Source of the DNA: Endozoicomonas sp. OPT23
GTDB taxonomy: Bacteria > Pseudomonadota > Gammaproteobacteria > Pseudomonadales > Endozoicomonadaceae
Assembly: GCF_009653635.1 (NCBI RefSeq)
Contig: NZ_PPFD01000003.1
Span: 700,955-764,954, forward strand
Length of the DNA stretch: 64,000 bases
Direction of reading: 5' to 3'
Position 1 is the stretch's first letter. Every line of letters begins with the position of its first letter. Below the pieces are notes generated by a model. The model saw only the letters and a list, made by a program, of their open reading frames with translations. It was not told the DNA's origin and ran no database searches. Positions 53,203 through 62,935 of this stretch are shown here, piece after piece. The position numbers and the translations under genes were made by a program.

Positions 53203-56200
53203 TTAATCTTGTGTAGTTGCCCAGCCAAAGTCCTCAAGAATGGAGTAGAGGCAAGGAATCACAAATAGCACCAACAGTGTCGACATGGCAATACCAAACA
53301 CAATACTGGTCGCCAGTGGAATCAACACCTGAGCCTGCAGGCTGGTTTCGAACAATAACGGAGTCATTCCCGCTATGGTTGTCACTGAAGTCAGGAACAC
53401 AGCACGAAAGCGATCATAACTGGCTTTGGCTGCAGCATCATGAACCGTTAACCCTTCTGCCACAAGCTTTTTAACGAACTCCACCAGCAGAATAGAGTCA
53501 TTCACTACTATGCCTGCCAGGGATACAAACCCCAGCATCGATGGCATGGTGAAAGCCAGACCCATAATGAAATGTCCCCAGATCACGCCGATTAATGCCA
53601 GCGGTATAGCCGCCATAACAATCACAGGTTCGACATAACTTCTGAACTGGAAAGAGAGCAGAATAAAAACACCGATTAAGCCAAGAGCAAAAGCACTCAT
53701 CATAGATTTCTGAGTTGTACCACCGCTCTTCACTTCCCCTTCAAAGCTGACAGAAACATCCGGGTTACGCTGTTTAAAACCTTTCAACCAGCGCTTTTGA
53801 ACATCACTGAGAATGGCCGAAGTGTTGCCTATTTTACTGTCTATATCACCGTAGACAGTCACTGTTCTGAGATTGTTCACCCGGGTTACTTTTGAATAGC
53901 CACGAGTCTGTTCAATATCAGCCACAGTCGAGAGAGGAACCTGAGCTCTGGTTTGAGGATGGATGATAGGAAAACTATCAAAGTCCTGAAACTCATCTCT
54001 GGATTCAGGCGACAATTTAACTGTAACTTCAAACGTCTCCAGCCCTACATTGGTTTCCAGAGCCTTTACTCCCTGAAAGGCAGCACGGGTCTGGTTGGCA
54101 ATGGTCTGGGCATCAATGCCTAGGTTCAGTGCACCGGGTTTGAGAGACAGAGAGTATTCCGGCTTGCCCGGCCTGAGGTCTGTCATCAGGTTTTCAACAC
54201 CCGGATAGCCTCGTAGCCAGTTTTGTAGCTCTTCTGCGGCTTCGGACAGCTCTTCCAGATCATGGCCGGACAGCCTTATTTCTATAGCTCTGCCACTGGG
54301 GCCAATGGCTGGTTCCTTGAAAGTAATAGTCTGCGCACTGGCAATGGTTCCAGCATTAGCTCGCCATTCATTTATCAACTGCCGTATTTTGGTATGCCGT
54401 TGCTCCGCGGTCAGCAAATCCACACTGATAGTGGCCATATGAGGGCCTGATTCGCCCGCATCCGCATTGGTGTTGTAGGTGACTGTTACCGCTTTAACCA
54501 AATTTTCTTTTTCATTGGCATTCAGTGTCTGACCGGATTGATCTAATGCCGTTAATAACCGCTGAACGACTTCTTCCGTCTTGGCCAAAGGAGTACCAGC
54601 GGGCATCATGATTCTGGCTTCCAGCAAATCGCCTTCAATACTGGGAAAAGCAGAGAACTTCAGCACACCCGATGCCAACAGGCTGACCGATAGAAAAAAG
54701 ACCGCAATAACGCTGCCAATAAAGGCATAGCGATACTTAATCAGCGTCTCAACCGTATTGAAGACATGCTGCCTGAAGGCTTCAAATTTCTGTTCAAACG
54801 CCAACCTGAGAGGCGTTGGTTCCGATTGACCTGCATGGTTCAGTGAGTGATAAAGGTGTGCAGGAAGAATCAGAAAAGCTTCTACCAGTGAGACCGTAAT
54901 AACCGTGATCAGAACAACAGGTATGACTTTCAGCACCTGACCAATATTCCCTTCCAGAAAGATCAACCCGACAAAAATACAAAGGGTTGTAGCAAAGGAT
55001 GAAAGAACCCCACGAGCGACTATTTTTGTTCCTTCAACCGCTGCTTCCAACGGCTTGAGTCCTTTGCGAATCTGACTGGCAATGGATTCAGATATAACAA
55101 TAGCGTCGTCCATCAGGATACCCAGAGCCAGCAGCAAAGCGACCATAGAGATCATATTGATAGTGACACCAAGGTGACCCAGAACAAAAAAACTGGCCAT
55201 AAAAGCAACAGGCAAGCCCATCACCACCCAGAAAGCATAGCGAAAGGTAAAGAACAGCCACATCACGGCGAACACCAGCAGTAAGCCCTGCCAGGCGTTC
55301 GTCGCTAACAGGGTGATACGGTCCTTAACAATACTGGTGGCGTCCTGAGTCAGTTCCAGATTCACACCTTCAGGCAGTTTTTGTGACTGTTCAGCGATCA
55401 CAGTTTCTACGGCAGAAAGCACAACAAGACTGTCGTTGATCGTATTCTTCTTGATGTTGAGGAGGGCTGTACTCTTACCATTGAAGGACACCTTGTCCTC
55501 TGCCAGCTCAAAGGTGTCTCTGATGGTAGCGATATCACCCAGCCTGACTTCATTGCCCTGTTTACCTGTGAATACAATCAGATTCGCCAGTGCATCAGCC
55601 GTACGACGTTCATCGTTAAATCTGAGTTGAACTTCCTGGCCAACGGTTTCAATAGAACCAAGGGGCAGATCAAGGTCCTGCTTTTGCAGTGTTTGAACCA
55701 GCTCCTGAAGGCTCATTCCCAAACTTCTCAGAGATCGGTCCGGCACTTCAATCAGCAGCTGGCGCTCTGAAAAACCTTGTACCTCTACCAGTGGAATATC
55801 AGGGTGCTGTAACAGTTTCTGTTTCAGGGATTCAGCAAGGTTTTTTAATTCAGCTCTGGGCAGATCAGCAGTGAGAGCAACAGAGCTGACTTTCTGCGTT
55901 CTGCCTGTTTCCATCACCGTTGCCAGTTCAGCTTCTTTAGGGAAATCGTTGATGCCATCCACTGCTGACTTCACGTCGTTAAGGAATTTACCGAAGTCAC
56001 TTTTCTCCAGCATTTTTACTGCCATGACGCCCATATTCTGTTGCGCACTGCAGACCTTTTCTTCGATAAAGCTGATGCCATCCAGCGCATCCTCCAGAGG
56101 CAGACAAATACCCTGCTCGACATCCAGCGGGGCAGCGCCAGGGTAGGGTACTTTAATCTCTACGGTGTATTTTTTTATCTCGGGAAAGGTTTCCCTTTTG

Positions 56201-56289
56201 ATATCAGGCAGGCTGACCACACCCAGTATCAAGAACAGAACCATCAACAGGTTTGCGGCTGTCGGGTGGGCTGCAAAGAAACGAATCAT
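53203..56289 (-). CDS. RND-family efflux permease
   Basis: This is a 1028-residue inner-membrane proton antiporter of the AcrB/MexB superfamily. It shows the twelve-helix, two-large-loop layout: a first helix at MIRFFAAHPTAANLLMVLF, the helix-4 motif GILMDDAIVISES with the paired Asp residues, and the repeat half motif GFVSLAGIVVNDSILLVEF. The pattern is that of the divergent efflux group found with tetR-MFP operons, distinct from metal-exporting CzcA. The ATG at 56289 overlaps the stop of the adaptor gene by four bases. Substrate is unknown; no outer-membrane channel gene is present nearby. Confidence 0.93.
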   Translation of the reverse strand: MIRFFAAHPTAANLLMVLFLILGVVSLPDIKRETFPEIKKYTVEIKVPYPGAAPLDVEQGICLPLEDALDGISFIEEKVCSAQQNMGVMAVKMLEKSDFGKFLNDVKSAVDGINDFPKEAELATVMETGRTQKVSSVALTADLPRAELKNLAESLKQKLLQHPDIPLVEVQGFSERQLLIEVPDRSLRSLGMSLQELVQTLQKQDLDLPLGSIETVGQEVQLRFNDERRTADALANLIVFTGKQGNEVRLGDIATIRDTFELAEDKVSFNGKSTALLNIKKNTINDSLVVLSAVETVIAEQSQKLPEGVNLELTQDATSIVKDRITLLATNAWQGLLLVFAVMWLFFTFRYAFWVVMGLPVAFMASFFVLGHLGVTINMISMVALLLALGILMDDAIVISESIASQIRKGLKPLEAAVEGTKIVARGVLSSFATTLCIFVGLIFLEGNIGQVLKVIPVVLITVITVSLVEAFLILPAHLYHSLNHAGQSEPTPLRLAFEQKFEAFRQHVFNTVETLIKYRYAFIGSVIAVFFLSVSLLASGVLKFSAFPSIEGDLLEARIMMPAGTPLAKTEEVVQRLLTALDQSGQTLNANEKENLVKAVTVTYNTNADAGESGPHMATISVDLLTAEQRHTKIRQLINEWRANAGTIASAQTITFKEPAIGPSGRAIEIRLSGHDLEELSEAAEELQNWLRGYPGVENLMTDLRPGKPEYSLSLKPGALNLGIDAQTIANQTRAAFQGVKALETNVGLETFEVTVKLSPESRDEFQDFDSFPIIHPQTRAQVPLSTVADIEQTRGYSKVTRVNNLRTVTVYGDIDSKIGNTSAILSDVQKRWLKGFKQRNPDVSVSFEGEVKSGGTTQKSMMSAFALGLIGVFILLSFQFRSYVEPVIVMAAIPLALIGVIWGHFIMGLAFTMPSMLGFVSLAGIVVNDSILLVEFVKKLVAEGLTVHDAAAKASYDRFRAVFLTSVTTIAGMTPLLFETSLQAQVLIPLATSIVFGIAMSTLLVLFVIPCLYSILEDFGWATTQD

Positions 56290-57659
56290 TGCATTGCCTC
56301 CAGCCACCTATTCACTTGCTCTGCTGTTGATTGGTCTTCAATAGCTTCCACTCTCATGCCATTAACAGCAGGAAACACGTCAGACACAATCAGTTTTTCA
56401 TCAGCCTTCAAGCCCTGACTATTAGTACTCTTTAAAAGGGCAAGGTCACCCTGAAGCAAAAGATCATCAAGCTTCTGACGTACCAGTGAATTGTCTTCAG
56501 AAACCTTGAAAACCTCTCCTTCATGGAGTGCAAACCGTGGCAAAACCAGAAATTCGGAAGGCTTACTCTGCAGGCTTATCTGCATATACATTCCTTCAAT
56601 TAACGGTGGTTTTACACCCGGTTCAGCCTGACGATAACTGCCTTCTACTGAAACGATCACACCTACTGTACGACTCTGCAGGTCGAGACTGTCACTGAAC
56701 CGTTCAACTTTCGCCTGCCAGGGTTTAAAGCTGCTGCCAGCGACTTCTACCGTAGCTGTCAGACCAAGCTTATCCAGAACCTGGCTCATCACCGGAAAAT
56801 CAGCCCCATTACCAAAGCTGACTTCACTTTTGCCAAAGCCTCTGGCAAAACGGGCAAACTGGTCCATGGAAAACTGGGCATTGATCATGACTTTCTGAAT
56901 GCCTGCGGCATCGAAGACACTGTTGCCTTTCCCTATGTATTGATCCTGTTCAACGTGAACTGCCGAGATTCTCGCTGCAAATGGCAACACCACTCTGGTG
57001 CGCTCAAGGTCTCTTTTACTTTGTTCTACCTTTGCTTCCGCTATCTGAATCTTTGCCTTCATCACTTCCAGTTCAGATGGCAATGTTGTGCGCTGGTTTT
57101 CCAGTTTTTGAACTTCCTGTTGCTGCTGTAACAGGGTCTGACGCTCCTGATCAAGACGGGACTGAGAAACCGACCCGCTTTTATTCAGACTGCTGAAGCG
57201 CTTCAGTTCTGCCTGACGCACTTTCAATTTTTCATTGGCCAGCTTCAGTTCCAGCTGGTTATTTTTAATCGTCAGTTGTTTCTCTTTCAGATTGGTTCTG
57301 GAAACCAGAAGGTCTGCCTCTGCCTGCTTGAGTGCCAGCTGATAGTCTTTGTCGTCTATCATCATGACCAGCGTATCTTTGGGCAGAATCTCACCTTTCT
57401 TCAGAGCAGGGTGAACCCAGGTAATGCGGCCAGAAACTTCGGCTTTAGCCTGCAGCAGCAAGTCCGGCTTAACGACCCCAAAGCCGGTAATCGTGGGGCG
57501 AACACTGTGGTTCTCGATAGCAATGACATTAACGGGTGTTGCTGGCCTTACCTGCTGGTTATGTTCTGTTGCCGGTTTCAGTTTAATAATCAGAACCAGA
57601 CATAGCAGCCCAAGCACTGCTATCAGGGGCAGCATCCATTTCCGTTTGAGAAGTTCCAT
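56286..57659 (-). CDS. RND efflux periplasmic adaptor (membrane-fusion protein)
   Basis: The 457-residue product links the RND pump to an outer-membrane channel. It has one N-terminal membrane anchor (LPLIAVLGLLCLVLIIKL), a lipoyl/barrel-sandwich domain (VSGRITWVHPALKKGEIL), and a long alpha-helical hairpin at about 115-215 that is almost entirely Gln, Glu, Leu and Lys. Beta-barrel segments follow. It starts one base before the tetR stop and overlaps the permease by four bases, so the three form one operon. Confidence 0.92.
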   Translation of the reverse strand: MELLKRKWMLPLIAVLGLLCLVLIIKLKPATEHNQQVRPATPVNVIAIENHSVRPTITGFGVVKPDLLLQAKAEVSGRITWVHPALKKGEILPKDTLVMMIDDKDYQLALKQAEADLLVSRTNLKEKQLTIKNNQLELKLANEKLKVRQAELKRFSSLNKSGSVSQSRLDQERQTLLQQQQEVQKLENQRTTLPSELEVMKAKIQIAEAKVEQSKRDLERTRVVLPFAARISAVHVEQDQYIGKGNSVFDAAGIQKVMINAQFSMDQFARFARGFGKSEVSFGNGADFPVMSQVLDKLGLTATVEVAGSSFKPWQAKVERFSDSLDLQSRTVGVIVSVEGSYRQAEPGVKPPLIEGMYMQISLQSKPSEFLVLPRFALHEGEVFKVSEDNSLVRQKLDDLLLQGDLALLKSTNSQGLKADEKLIVSDVFPAVNGMRVEAIEDQSTAEQVNRWLEAMQ

Positions 57660-58310
57660 TTAATGCTCCCTGTTCAGACATCCAGACATAAATTGCTGGT
57701 AGACATGATCAGTCCATTCGGGTGCTACCAACTCCTCATCTGTTATTCCCCATGCCATCTTGCGAACCGGAGCCCCCATATAGGGCAGGATCAGCATCGA
57801 CATCAGGTTAAAGGCTGCATACTTCCAGTTAATTTCAATATCAGGCTGTTGCTGATGAACTTCTCGTTGAATAAGACCTGGCAGCGTTTGAGCAATTCTA
57901 GAGGGAAAGCCACTGATAATAACTTCTCTTAAAGGTGATTCATCATTCAGTATTTCGTCGTGTATCAAACGGGCAAGAATGGCATTCTGATTCAATATTT
58001 TTGAGACAAACTGAATGAAAGGTTTTACAGGGCGCTCCATCTCCAGCAGCGGCTGCAGCTCAGCGAAATGTGAAGACATAAAGTTCTGCAGGCTTGCCTG
58101 TACCAGCCCTTCCTTGCTGCCAAAGTAATAGCGAATCATGGCTGAGTTAACCCCCGCCTTATCACCCAGCTCACGAATGGTAATGCTTTTGTAGCTTTTC
58201 TCTTCCATCAGCTCCTGAGTAGCCATCATCAATTTACGCTTTTGCTCTTCCTGTCTGGCTTCGTCTGCAGGCCGGCCCCGGGCTGAGATTACAGGTGCTT
58301 CATTGGACAT
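57660..58310 (-). CDS. TetR-family repressor of the efflux operon
   Basis: The 216-residue product has an N-terminal TetR HTH (about 30-75, with ITIRELGDKAGVNSAMIRYY and FGSKEGLVQASL) and a helical ligand domain. It is the first gene of the tetR-adaptor-permease operon, and a palindrome lies just upstream of its start, which suggests autoregulation released by a pump substrate. A basic N-terminal arm (RGRPADEARQEEQKRK) precedes the HTH. Confidence 0.9.
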   Translation of the reverse strand: MSNEAPVISARGRPADEARQEEQKRKLMMATQELMEEKSYKSITIRELGDKAGVNSAMIRYYFGSKEGLVQASLQNFMSSHFAELQPLLEMERPVKPFIQFVSKILNQNAILARLIHDEILNDESPLREVIISGFPSRIAQTLPGLIQREVHQQQPDIEINWKYAAFNLMSMLILPYMGAPVRKMAWGITDEELVAPEWTDHVYQQFMSGCLNREH

Positions 58311-58331
58311 GGTACGCTTTACCCATTTAAC

Positions 58332-58345
58332 TACTCAGATGAGTA
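58332..58345 (-). promoter_or_regulatory. Palindromic operator upstream of tetR
   Basis: TACTCAGATGAGTA is a perfect 6-bp-arm palindrome with a two-base centre, 22 bases upstream of the tetR start. Its place and form fit the binding site of the TetR-family regulator. Confidence 0.6.
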
Positions 58346-58628
58346 ATTAAATAGTAAAGAGCACTTACTGTAAAATATTTTCTGCACGGAAACGGCTCAG
58401 TTTGCCATTACACCTAACTATTATTTCCAACCGCAATTACAGACTGCCCGACGTTTAATATCTGTAAGATAGTAACTTTTTTATTTTAGAAAATTATGGA
58501 TAACAATATATATCCACAATTAAAATAAAATGGATTAACAATCATATTTGATGAAAAACAAAAACGCACAAACATAAATTTAAATATCTTACTAATATAA
58601 GTTTTCATTTTTTATAAGAGTACTGGAA
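58346..58628. other. AT-rich region before an orphan secreted gene
   Basis: The region is very AT-rich compared with the rest of the window and contains no gene. It should hold the promoter of the orphan gene at 58629 and resembles DNA acquired from elsewhere or silenced by H-NS-like proteins. Confidence 0.45.
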
Positions 58629-59711
58629 ATGAAACTTAGAAGTTTAATTATTTTGATTGCAGTTTTTCCTGTTATCACATTTGGAATGCCTCAAGAACTG
58701 GAACAAAGGGTTGGCGTTCTGATCGAATCACTGTGCACTTCAGAGATGTCTGATTATGATGCAATGACTATTCATAAAAATAAAAACAGTGAGTACAAAT
58801 CTATTTCAGAACTCTATAACCTATTTGAAAAGTACTCTAATACTTTTCCTGTCGAGAAAATAAACCACCTGCAGAACTGCCTTCCTAGAAATGGTGATGC
58901 CGTTGTAGTGCTGTCTTATATGATTAAAGAAATGGATGAGAACCAGAGAAAAACTGTAGAGCCTATGGCTAAGAAATTTTCTCAGTATCTTATTGAACGT
59001 TCATTTCATGCTTTGACAGGGGAAAAGTTTCCAAACGGACCTGAATACCATGAGAGTTGGACTGGATATGCTTACATAGCCGGCTATGGTGATTTACTCG
59101 ATGCAGGGTTTGCCACTCCGTTAAGCTCGGAACAAGTGTCAATTGTCTCAAAATATTCAGACGGATTTTTATTACAGCACCATAATGTAATAGGGCTTTT
59201 CTTATCAATGGATAGAGAACAAAAATCTGAATTCATTAAAAAAACAACTCAACAACTTTCTGATGGATACATTATTTACAGAAATAAATTGAGCACTTCA
59301 AGAATTGATAAACAATCGAATAGTCTCAGTGTCAGTGATATCATGAAAAATGACTCAGCTAGAAGTAAGCTACTGGGGATTATCTATAGCAGACTATCCA
59401 GCCCAAAACCTGTTGATGAAGCAATTGCTGTAGCCGCTAAATCGATTGAATCAGGTGCATCAGCAGATTTTTTGCTGCCTTGGTCAGTGCTTAAGACTTT
59501 AAGCGGAACAGATGTTCTAGCTGATTTACCTTCATCGCTTTATTCAGATCTCGGTCTTAGTTATTCACAGTATCTGATTAAAAATGGTATTTCTCTGACA
59601 AGAGATACCGTTTTCAAATGCATCACATCAAATCTTTCTACTCATAAAAATGAAGTGGCTGGTATGCATGATTTTTGTCACATGATCAGTGATATGGATG
59701 TTGTTTTCTAG
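58629..59711 (+). CDS. Exported protein of unknown function, AT-rich gene
   Basis: The 360-residue product has a signal peptide (MKLRSLIILIAVFPVITFG, about 1-19) and a mainly helical mature part with scattered cysteines (ESLCTSEMSDYD, HLQNCLPRNG, FKCITSN, MHDFCHM). Four to six cysteines could form disulfides in the periplasm or outside. I do not recognise the family. Codon use favours A and T much more than the neighbouring efflux genes, suggesting transfer. An intrinsic terminator follows. Confidence 0.7.
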   Translation: MKLRSLIILIAVFPVITFGMPQELEQRVGVLIESLCTSEMSDYDAMTIHKNKNSEYKSISELYNLFEKYSNTFPVEKINHLQNCLPRNGDAVVVLSYMIKEMDENQRKTVEPMAKKFSQYLIERSFHALTGEKFPNGPEYHESWTGYAYIAGYGDLLDAGFATPLSSEQVSIVSKYSDGFLLQHHNVIGLFLSMDREQKSEFIKKTTQQLSDGYIIYRNKLSTSRIDKQSNSLSVSDIMKNDSARSKLLGIIYSRLSSPKPVDEAIAVAAKSIESGASADFLLPWSVLKTLSGTDVLADLPSSLYSDLGLSYSQYLIKNGISLTRDTVFKCITSNLSTHKNEVAGMHDFCHMISDMDVVF

Positions 59712-59735
59712 CTTAATCGAAATACCCTGCTATTC

Positions 59736-59770
59736 ACACGTTCTCAGTAACATGAGAACGTGTTTTTGTT
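59736..59770 (+). terminator. Intrinsic terminator after the AT-rich gene
   Basis: ACACGTTCTCA (59736-59746) and TGAGAACGTGT (59753-59763) form a perfect 11-bp stem with a 6-nt loop, followed by TTTTGTT. Confidence 0.8.
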
Positions 59771-59861
59771 CAGAGTACACTCACCCTGTGATCTGAAGCC
59801 AGCAGGACAGTGACGTAGCCGGGGCATTTTATATGCTCTTCTGGACAGTCTTATCTCAGAA

Positions 59862-60374
59862 CTATGAAGCTCTCGATAATACCTTATCGTACGCACTGGC
59901 TTTTCTCTGTCGACAGGCTGGTTGATAACCTGCAAAATCTTCAACATCACTCTCACAAGACCAGTTAATACGCGGACTGCTGCTCAAACCATCCATAGAC
60001 ATTCTTAATGCTATCCAGTGATCATCAATCATACGGGCAACAACAACACCATCCTTGAGAGCCACTTTTGAAATAACATCCGACCTGTAGTTTAGACCTC
60101 GAAGTTGTTCGAGATCATCCATACGCCTTGGCGGAGTACCATGGATCATGGCGTATTCTTTCATAGCCATTTTATAAGGCATCAGCTGTGTTAGCACCTG
60201 AGTTTGAAGGGCTTTACCCGTATAGTGACTTTTCATTTCCTCCATTGCTTCCTGAGCCAGCTTTCGTTCCTCCAGAATAGCTTCAGCCTGCTTCTGTTCC
60301 TTACTATCTGCTGTGACCAGTAAGAAAATCCCAAGTGTTGCAATGAGTGCAATAACGAATGATGAGTTGTTCAT
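59862..60374 (-). CDS. Pilin-like protein lacking a prepilin leader
   Basis: The 170-residue product has one N-terminal hydrophobic helix (SFVIALIATLGIFLLVTA), a charged helix (KQAEAILEERKLAQEAMEEM), and a C-terminal part with the pattern of type IV pilin globular domains: KEYAMIHGTPPRRMDD, VALKDGVVVARMIDD, and a closing INWSC ... PACRQ pair that would form the pilin disulfide loop. The prepilin-peptidase site (GFTLIE type) is missing. It may therefore be a membrane-anchored pilin-fold protein and not a pilus subunit. No pil genes are nearby. Confidence 0.6.
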   Translation of the reverse strand: MNNSSFVIALIATLGIFLLVTADSKEQKQAEAILEERKLAQEAMEEMKSHYTGKALQTQVLTQLMPYKMAMKEYAMIHGTPPRRMDDLEQLRGLNYRSDVISKVALKDGVVVARMIDDHWIALRMSMDGLSSSPRINWSCESDVEDFAGYQPACRQRKASAYDKVLSRAS

Positions 60375-60617
60375 GATTCCCTGATTATTTTTTCTTGTTA
60401 ATGTCTTAATTTTATCATCAACGACACTAATCGTTTAATGCCTTATCCATCTTTTTGGATTGAACTCCGTTTTTTTCTCTGTAGAGAGTCGAGAATCCTC
60501 TGGCAAGCATGCTAGATACTTTTAAGTCAGCTCCTTTTTCAAATGGATAAAACATAAGCATCCGCTAATTTTTCATGAGCTATGCTCCTGACATAAAGAA
60601 TGTATGAGGTTCTCAAA

Positions 60618-61943
60618 ATGAATCTGAGTAAAGCCTTTCCAAGTTTATTAATTGTCTTTTACTCTCTGACCCTGAAAGCATTGCCTGTTAGTGAAACATT
60701 TGATTACATTCTGTTGTCTCCTTCGGACTTTCATATAAAATTCTTACTCGGTCATGCATTTCCAGGTACGCTTTTCCCTCAAAACTACAATCCACCTCCC
60801 TTTGTCTATCAACCAGGAACCAGAACAGTAGCCGGTGATATAGACGATCAGTTTCTGTTGCTCAACCTTCTGTACAGTGAAAGCGGCGATGATAACGATG
60901 CCACTAACGTCGCCGGCATACTCGAAATATCCACCAAGGATTTTTACCCACTGTTCCTGGAAGGCCAGAGTGTCACCACAGATCTGCCAAAAGCTCATAT
61001 TTATGCAGGAGACGAAAATGCTGTTCCTGTTGCTTTTACCCATAAAGACAACTCCATGACTCCCGCTTTTTGCCTTCTTAATCAAGCCAGCCCTTCTAAA
61101 AAGAATTCTGGCTGCACAGCACTGGAAGCATACAAAGACAACTCTGGCAGAACACTTGTGTCCATTCCTATAGAGATTATAAAAAAGGGCAAAGCCGTTG
61201 GTGCCGGAACCACCATTATTGGTGTCGTCTTTGACTATAACCAATGGGAAAAAGGCCCGTATGCGCAAATATTTTGGCAGGCAGATGTTCCCTACCAAAA
61301 ATACAGCAGCCCCAAACTGAGACAGCCCCCAAAGGTTGATTCTGTTTACTCCAGGTTTAATTACGCCGGAACCACTGAAGACACAGGGGACAGCTACTAC
61401 GTATCCGGCGCCCTGCAGATTCCACAATGGATGTCTTACTCTGCCAGCTATTCCCATAACGGCACCGCGCCACTGAAATTGTCTTTCGGCGTAGCCGTTT
61501 ATGGTGCTTATAATGCTTCAATGGCCTGGGCTAATAAGCAGTATAAGTCCCAAAAGTCATTTGATTTTATTGATACAGACCCACTGACAGATGACCCGGA
61601 CGACTCTATATCCAGTAATTTCTATAGACTTGACTATCCCTATACCTGTTACCCGGACGACAGCATTCTGGAAAGCTGCCCCTGGGGGTGCAGGCTCTTC
61701 CACACGTCAGATAATCGATACCATTATGAGTCCTGCTATGGCAGTGAGACTCTTTATAGCTGGGTAGATACCAAAGGCAGGATTCGTATAAGAGAAACAA
61801 CAGAGTTTGTGCAACAGCAGCTCAAGGTGCCCGGTTTGGGCACAATTTATACAGAACATGTCAGTGAGAAAGGTTACCAGTATGGAACTGACACTGCAGA
61901 TCCACAGCATATTTATCAGATAGCTCCAAAGCAGAAAAAATAG
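60618..61943 (+). CDS. Exported protein of unknown function with Cys-rich C-terminus
   Basis: The 441-residue product has a signal peptide (about 1-22) and a beta-rich, aromatic-rich mature part with Pro/Tyr loops. Near the C-terminus a cysteine-rich segment (YTCYPDDSILESCPWGCRLF, then YESCYG) could form disulfides. I see no enzyme motif. The ATG at 60618 follows TGAGGT at a good distance and is preferred over one at 60600. It has no partner gene; the next gene downstream encodes an effector-like protein. Confidence 0.65.
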   Translation: MNLSKAFPSLLIVFYSLTLKALPVSETFDYILLSPSDFHIKFLLGHAFPGTLFPQNYNPPPFVYQPGTRTVAGDIDDQFLLLNLLYSESGDDNDATNVAGILEISTKDFYPLFLEGQSVTTDLPKAHIYAGDENAVPVAFTHKDNSMTPAFCLLNQASPSKKNSGCTALEAYKDNSGRTLVSIPIEIIKKGKAVGAGTTIIGVVFDYNQWEKGPYAQIFWQADVPYQKYSSPKLRQPPKVDSVYSRFNYAGTTEDTGDSYYVSGALQIPQWMSYSASYSHNGTAPLKLSFGVAVYGAYNASMAWANKQYKSQKSFDFIDTDPLTDDPDDSISSNFYRLDYPYTCYPDDSILESCPWGCRLFHTSDNRYHYESCYGSETLYSWVDTKGRIRIRETTEFVQQQLKVPGLGTIYTEHVSEKGYQYGTDTADPQHIYQIAPKQKK

Positions 61944-62062
61944 GGTATCTCTAGTGGAATGAAACCAGCAATTAAAAGGTTTTCATCAATATCTCATACT
62001 TAAGGCAGATATTTATCTTAATCCCCTTTTTCAGATAAAAGCTGATTTGAACGGAGATATTC

Positions 62063-62761
62063 ATGCCTTCCACTGGAATAACATCAGGCATTGCTACTAC
62101 CAGCCCTCCTTCAACCAGCTCGCCTACTTCAATACCAGAAAAAGTTGGCAGAGGGCTTAATGGCAAGGCTATTTCCAGCCTTCGGTCTATAGAATCTCAA
62201 ATTCCCAGAGAAATGGCCTCGACGACTCCGACGACAAAACTCAGGTCCCGAAGGACATCTCTGCCTTCTACAGGCGCGTCATTACCCTCTGTCCGCCCTG
62301 ATTCAGAGCAGCAGAATAAGGCGGCTTCTTCAGAGCGGGAGGTCGCTCAGCAAAAGGTTTCCAGGTCTTTCAAAAAGAAACTCTCCTCTGCTGCTCGAAA
62401 GTTAAAATCAAAAACCTATGGAGACCTGAAACGCTGGGTTCTTGGACAAAAACTAAAACCATTACCCCAGTCATTACTGGGGCGTATTTCCTATGACCCA
62501 AAGATGCAGGGCGCTCTGACTCAGAGAAATTCAATGCTTTCTACTTTGGCAGATTTAAAGGAGAAAGTGAGAGAGCTCAAGCAAGAATTATTGGATCACG
62601 ATAAAGGTTCAGCACGATATCAGGAGATTCAGACGTTACTGAAAAGTATTCCTGTAGACAGAGAAGCTTTAAAGCAGGACATTTTGGATTTTAATAAAGA
62701 GATAGAAAAAGATTTACCCAGATTTGCTGAGGCAGAACGACAACATAAGAAGATAAAGTAA
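62063..62761 (+). CDS. Ser/Thr/Pro-rich effector-like coiled-coil protein
   Basis: The 232-residue product opens with about 110 residues made mostly of Ser, Thr, Pro and basic residues (GIATTSPPSTSSPTSIPEK), which look disordered. A basic segment (SFKKKLSSAARKLKSK) and a charged helical C-terminal half (LADLKEKVRELKQELLDHD) follow, likely a coiled coil. There is no signal peptide. The composition fits a type III secretion substrate or nucleic-acid-binding protein, but no family is recognisable. GGAGA precedes the ATG. Confidence 0.6.
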   Translation: MPSTGITSGIATTSPPSTSSPTSIPEKVGRGLNGKAISSLRSIESQIPREMASTTPTTKLRSRRTSLPSTGASLPSVRPDSEQQNKAASSEREVAQQKVSRSFKKKLSSAARKLKSKTYGDLKRWVLGQKLKPLPQSLLGRISYDPKMQGALTQRNSMLSTLADLKEKVRELKQELLDHDKGSARYQEIQTLLKSIPVDREALKQDILDFNKEIEKDLPRFAEAERQHKKIK

Positions 62762-62935
62762 AACTTCCTGAACAGCATACCAATACTGCCTTCACAACTG
62801 TAAGAACTGCATTATGAGTTGACCCTTTACATCAAAATAAGACATCAATTCAAAGGAATAGTACATATTAAACCGCTACTGAACGCCTTATAGTCTCATG
62901 CTCTGATAAGGCTGTAGTCTTCAGGATAAATAATA

